Source: Candidatus Uhrbacteria bacterium
GTDB lineage: Bacteria; Patescibacteriota; Patescibacteriia; 2-12-FULL-60-25
Assembly (NCBI GenBank): GCA_023246415.1
Contig: JAHFIK010000025.1
Coordinates: forward strand, 1-8,351
Direction of reading: 5' to 3'
DNA: 8,351 bases
In this document: piece by piece, positions 6,330 through 8,351 of the stretch
Numbering within the stretch: the stretch's first letter is position 1
Layout of the letters: each line of letters opens with the position of its first letter
Notes under the pieces: generated by a model
Database searches by the model: none
What the model was told of the DNA's origin: nothing
The model's input: only the letters and a program-made list of their open reading frames with translations
Position numbers and translations under genes: made by a program

Positions 6330-7337
6330 ATGAGATTTCTCGTCGTTGGCGCAGGCTACTGGGGCCCAAATATCGTTCGAAACCTCCTCGAACTTCCGGA
6401 TGTTGAATCGGTCGCTGTGTCCGATGTGGATCAGGCGCGTGCGGAAAAACTTGCAAAACGATTTCCACGTACAACCGTTGCGCCACAAGCGCCGCTCGCA
6501 TTTGCAGATCGGTATGATGCGGTGTGTATCGTGACGCCGGTAACGACTCACGCGCATCTCGCGACAGATGCCTTGCTGGCGGGATCGCATGTTTTTATTG
6601 AAAAGCCAATGACGCGGACATCGGAAGAAGCACGACAACTGATCTCGCTTGCAGATCGATTGGATCGTCGCTTGATGGTCGGTCACGTGTTCCATTACAA
6701 ACCCTGTGTTCGGAAGCTCGTTCAGATTGCACACTCCGGTCAGTTGGGAGAGATTCGGTATTTGGATTCGGTGCGTGCAAATCTTGGCGTCTTCCGTCCA
6801 GACGTGAATGTCATGTGGGATCTTGCGCCGCACGACCTGACGATTTTTGAAGCCATCATGGGTCGTTCCCCAAAACGCGTGGCAGCAACAGGGGCGTGTC
6901 ATGTTCGGCATCCGGTGACTCCTCAAGAAACGATCGTCTACCTCACTTTAGACTACGGGGATGATTGTATTGGCCACGTTCATGTGAATTGGTACTCGCC
7001 GATGAAGTCGCGCTTAATGATGGTGGCGGGGGATCAGAAGATGGCAGTGTACGACGATATTCATCCGACGGAACCGATCCGTGTGTATGATCACGGCACG
7101 TACGAACCGGAAAAAGATACGCCGTACTATCCAACGATTCGAACGGGGGACATCTCCATCCCGGTGATTAAAGAGAACGAAGAGCCGCTCAAGGTTCAAT
7201 TGCGAGAGTTCATCGCTTCTATTCGCGAGCATCGCCGCCCGGAAACGGATGGGAACGCCGGACTTCGCCTCATTGAAACACTTGAGGCAGCTACGAAGTC
7301 GCTCAAGGGTGATGGCGGGTTTGTGGAGGTGGGATAA
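6330..7337 (+). CDS. Gfo/Idh/MocA family NAD(P)-dependent sugar oxidoreductase
   Basis: 335 residues, typical for the family. An N-terminal Rossmann domain has GAGYWG (7-12), an acidic residue after strand 2 (SDVD, 31-34), CIVTPVTTHAHLA (66-78) and the EKP motif (91-93, K92 catalytic). The C-terminal alpha/beta domain has MWDLAPHDL (162-170), where H168 is the likely second catalytic residue. The WDLAPHD signature and the pairing with a UDP-HexNAc epimerase suggest an enzyme that oxidises the C3 hydroxyl of a UDP-HexNAc or UDP-HexNAcA (WlbA/WbpB-like), or a 3-keto sugar reductase; this is inference. It starts 6 bp after the wecB stop with no Shine-Dalgarno, so translation is probably coupled or leader-independent. 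A GNRA-capped hairpin with a short T-run follows 19 bp after its stop. No aminotransferase or acetyltransferase of a full diNAc-sugar pathway lies in the window. Confidence 0.92.
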   Translation: MRFLVVGAGYWGPNIVRNLLELPDVESVAVSDVDQARAEKLAKRFPRTTVAPQAPLAFADRYDAVCIVTPVTTHAHLATDALLAGSHVFIEKPMTRTSEEARQLISLADRLDRRLMVGHVFHYKPCVRKLVQIAHSGQLGEIRYLDSVRANLGVFRPDVNVMWDLAPHDLTIFEAIMGRSPKRVAATGACHVRHPVTPQETIVYLTLDYGDDCIGHVHVNWYSPMKSRLMMVAGDQKMAVYDDIHPTEPIRVYDHGTYEPEKDTPYYPTIRTGDISIPVIKENEEPLKVQLREFIASIREHRRPETDGNAGLRLIETLEAATKSLKGDGGFVEVG

Positions 7338-7356
7338 GTCATTACGAGAAAAAAAG

Positions 7357-7386
7357 AATGACGGATCAGCGATGATTCGTCATTTT
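7357..7386 (+). terminator. Putative terminator of the wecB-dehydrogenase operon
   Basis: A 12-pair stem (AATGACGGATCA with TGATTCGTCATT, one G-T pair) is closed by a GCGA tetraloop of the GNRA type, and a short run of T ends at 7386. It lies 19 nt after the last stop codon of the operon. The T-tract is short, so strength is uncertain. It could also belong to the palindromic repeat cluster that follows. Confidence 0.55.
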
Positions 7387-7397
7387 GATTACAAGAA

Positions 7398-7580
7398 TTT
7401 TGTCATTCTGAGCCTGTGAAGAATCGCTTTCCAGAGCGAGGCTGGTGAGTACGCTCAGACAACCGAATTTGCAAACGGTCTTGTAGCGCGTGCTACAAGA
7501 CCGTTTGCAAATTCGGTTGTTCTCAATATTGTCTCATCAGTCATGGGAAAGCGATTCTTCGCAGGCTCAGAATGACAAAA
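7398..7580. repeat. Nested long palindrome (outer 35-nt arms, inner 29-bp perfect hairpin)
   Basis: Outer arms 7398-7432 and 7546-7580 pair at 34 of 35 positions, the exception being a T-G wobble. They contain TGTCATTCTGAGCC (7401-7414) and its complement (7564-7577), the same core as in the element at 3995-4117. The inner arms 7459-7487 and 7492-7520 are a perfect 29-bp inverted repeat with a 4-nt loop, and each holds the palindrome TTTGCAAA. The bases between outer and inner stems are not complementary over any long stretch. Sequences beginning TGTCATTCTGAGC and running into GAAGAATC are familiar as intergenic palindromic repeats in several bacterial phyla. No transposase and no obvious target-site duplication is seen. 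Confidence 0.95.
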
Positions 7581-7617
7581 GAGATTGCAATCGCCTTAAT
7601 GATCATCGCTCATCTTC

Positions 7618-7651
7618 ACGCCCGTCGCTCTCGAAAGAGTTTGGCGGGCGT
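7618..7651. other. Short structured hairpin in intergenic region
   Basis: ACGCCCG (7618-7624) pairs with CGGGCGT (7645-7651). Inside, GCTCT and AGAGT pair (one G-T) around a CGAA loop, with a small internal bulge. CGCCATTTT follows, so weak terminator activity on the plus strand is possible. It lies between two larger palindromes and may be part of that cluster. Confidence 0.4.
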
Positions 7652-7660
7652 CGCCATTTT

Positions 7661-7732
7661 AGGCAGTCGCCAGTAGCGAGTAGCCAGTAGGGAGCCGTGT
7701 CCCTACTGGCTACTCGCTACTGCCGACTGCCT
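7661..7732. repeat. Near-perfect inverted repeat with internal 7-nt tandem
   Basis: Arms 7661-7693 and 7700-7732 are reverse complements at 32 of 33 positions around a 6-nt loop. The left arm contains three tandem 7-nt units AGTAGCG, AGTAGCC and AGTAGGG (7672-7692), mirrored in the right arm. TTTAGGCA (7658-7665) and its complement TGCCTAAA (7742-7749) offer an alternative pairing that reaches almost to the methyltransferase start. It differs in sequence from the TGTCAT-type elements. It lies in the leader of the downstream gene, so it could be transcribed with it. Confidence 0.93.
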
Positions 7733-7760
7733 CAACCTGGTTGCCTAAACCCTCATTTTG

Positions 7761-8351
7761 ATGCACGATACCGTCGCAGCTATGAAGGCCCAACACGAGC
7801 GAAAGATGCATATTCTGACGGATCTCTGCATCCCCGGACGCGTGCTGGATGTCGGATGTGCGGCGCGACCGAATCCGTTTTTGAAAGATGCCGTCGGTCT
7901 CGATATCGTTCCTCCAGATGTTCGTCCAACAAATTATCGCGACATCGTATTATGCAATCTCAACACGGAAGCGATTCCGGTTCCGGATGCATCATTCGAA
8001 AATGTGCTCGCGGGTGACCTGATCGAGCATATCGAAAATCCATCTCATTTTTTGCGCGAAGCGAATCGCGTCCTTGTCCCCGGTGGTCGCATCGTGATCT
8101 GCACGCCGCAGGCGAACGATTGGTGGGTTGCGATGCATAACTGGTTCTTTCGCGGCATCATCAATGATCCGGATCCGGGTGAGCATCTTCAGAACTGGAC
8201 GATTCTCGATATGTCGCGCCTCTTGAAGAAAAATGGATTCAAGGTGATCCGTGTTGAAGGATTGTATTTTCAGACTCCTTTCGTCTCGATTCGTTTCCGC
8301 GTCCGTCGTTTCCCACAGCTTGCCTGGCAGGCGATTTATATCGCTGAGAAA
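7761..8351 (+). CDS. Class I SAM-dependent methyltransferase, 3'-truncated
   Basis: 197 codons are visible and the frame runs off the right edge without a stop. The product is a Methyltransf_11-type enzyme. Motif I is VLDVGCAARPNP (28-39), where the second Gly of the usual GCG is Ala, a variant close to the 'DVGCG-RP' form of sugar-locus methyltransferases. Then come VGLDIVP (45-51, acidic residue for the SAM ribose), LAGDLIEHIENP (83-94) and VLVPGGRIVICTP (104-116). In this family the core is followed by a substrate region; here it reads WWVAMHNWFFRGIINDPDPG and later a GFKV segment. ATG 7761 is chosen because an in-frame TAA lies at 7746-7748; ATG 7782 is an alternative. No Shine-Dalgarno is visible. 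Given the neighbours it may methylate a surface sugar or lipid-linked glycan, but the substrate is not determined. Confidence 0.88.
   Translation, partial: MHDTVAAMKAQHERKMHILTDLCIPGRVLDVGCAARPNPFLKDAVGLDIVPPDVRPTNYRDIVLCNLNTEAIPVPDASFENVLAGDLIEHIENPSHFLREANRVLVPGGRIVICTPQANDWWVAMHNWFFRGIINDPDPGEHLQNWTILDMSRLLKKNGFKVIRVEGLYFQTPFVSIRFRVRRFPQLAWQAIYIAEK

Noticed and set aside
7398..7580. Complete insertion sequence remnant with terminal inverted repeats
   Set aside because: There is no transposase coding sequence between the arms and no target-site duplication visible at the flanks; only a non-coding MITE/REP-like element is supported.
7490..7690. 66-codon plus-strand open frame in the 423-bp gap
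   Set aside because: It lies in the arms of the nested palindrome and following hairpins and has no recognisable protein features.
7338..7760. CRISPR array, because of repeated motifs in the gap
   Set aside because: The repeats are inverted, not regularly spaced direct repeats, and there are no uniform spacers or cas genes.
1..8351. Alternative genetic code with TGA reassigned, as in some CPR lineages
   Set aside because: All called genes are full length under the standard bacterial code with no internal TGA. Absence of TGA among six stops is too small a sample to mean anything.

Overview
The window is a bacterial accessory locus of nucleotide-sugar and cell-surface polysaccharide genes. 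It is roughly balanced in GC and shows no tRNA, rRNA, CRISPR array or transposase. The six visible stop codons are four TAA and two TAG, none TGA, and no in-frame TGA has to be read through. Only one start (the minus-strand Nudix gene) has a clear Shine-Dalgarno; the others have pyrimidine-rich or AT-rich leaders. Weak Shine-Dalgarno use, an isolated sugar-modification cassette and long intergenic palindromes would fit a Patescibacteria/CPR-like genome, but this is a low-confidence guess and the taxon cannot be fixed from the window.

Layout. 1-1355 (+): C-terminal part of a multi-pass membrane protein with a large soluble C-terminal domain, cut by the left edge. 1448-2713 (+): zinc-binding-domain C-methyltransferase of the NDP-hexose 3-C-methyltransferase type. 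2761-2879: long inverted repeat. 2926-3888 (+): GDP-mannose 4,6-dehydratase-like SDR enzyme with altered active-site and cofactor-loop residues. 3918-4117: two palindromic elements. 4158-4189: terminator hairpin for the minus-strand gene. 4219-5070 (-): GDP-mannose hydrolase-like Nudix domain fused to a histidine-less cupin. 5235-6323 (+) and 6330-7337 (+): a two-gene operon of UDP-GlcNAc 2-epimerase (WecB type) and a Gfo/Idh/MocA sugar dehydrogenase. 7338-7760: a 423-bp gap almost filled by four successive hairpins. 7761-8351 (+): class I SAM methyltransferase, cut by the right edge.

How the genes fit together (inference). The dehydratase-like enzyme and the C-methyltransferase look like steps toward a deoxygenated, possibly branched sugar. 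WecB and the MocA-type enzyme point to a UDP-ManNAc or oxidised UDP-HexNAc branch. The Nudix-cupin protein could hydrolyse or monitor a GDP-sugar, as the gmm/wcaH product does beside gmd in colanic acid loci. The membrane protein could be a GT-C-like transferase or related surface-glycan enzyme.

The most unusual content is non-coding. Every long gap after a plus-strand unit holds a large near-perfect inverted repeat, two of them with a shared outer arm consensus (TGTCATYCYGAGCC) enclosing an unrelated perfect inner palindrome. Second is the Nudix-cupin fusion, which keeps the specific Nudix-box deviations of GDP-mannose hydrolase.
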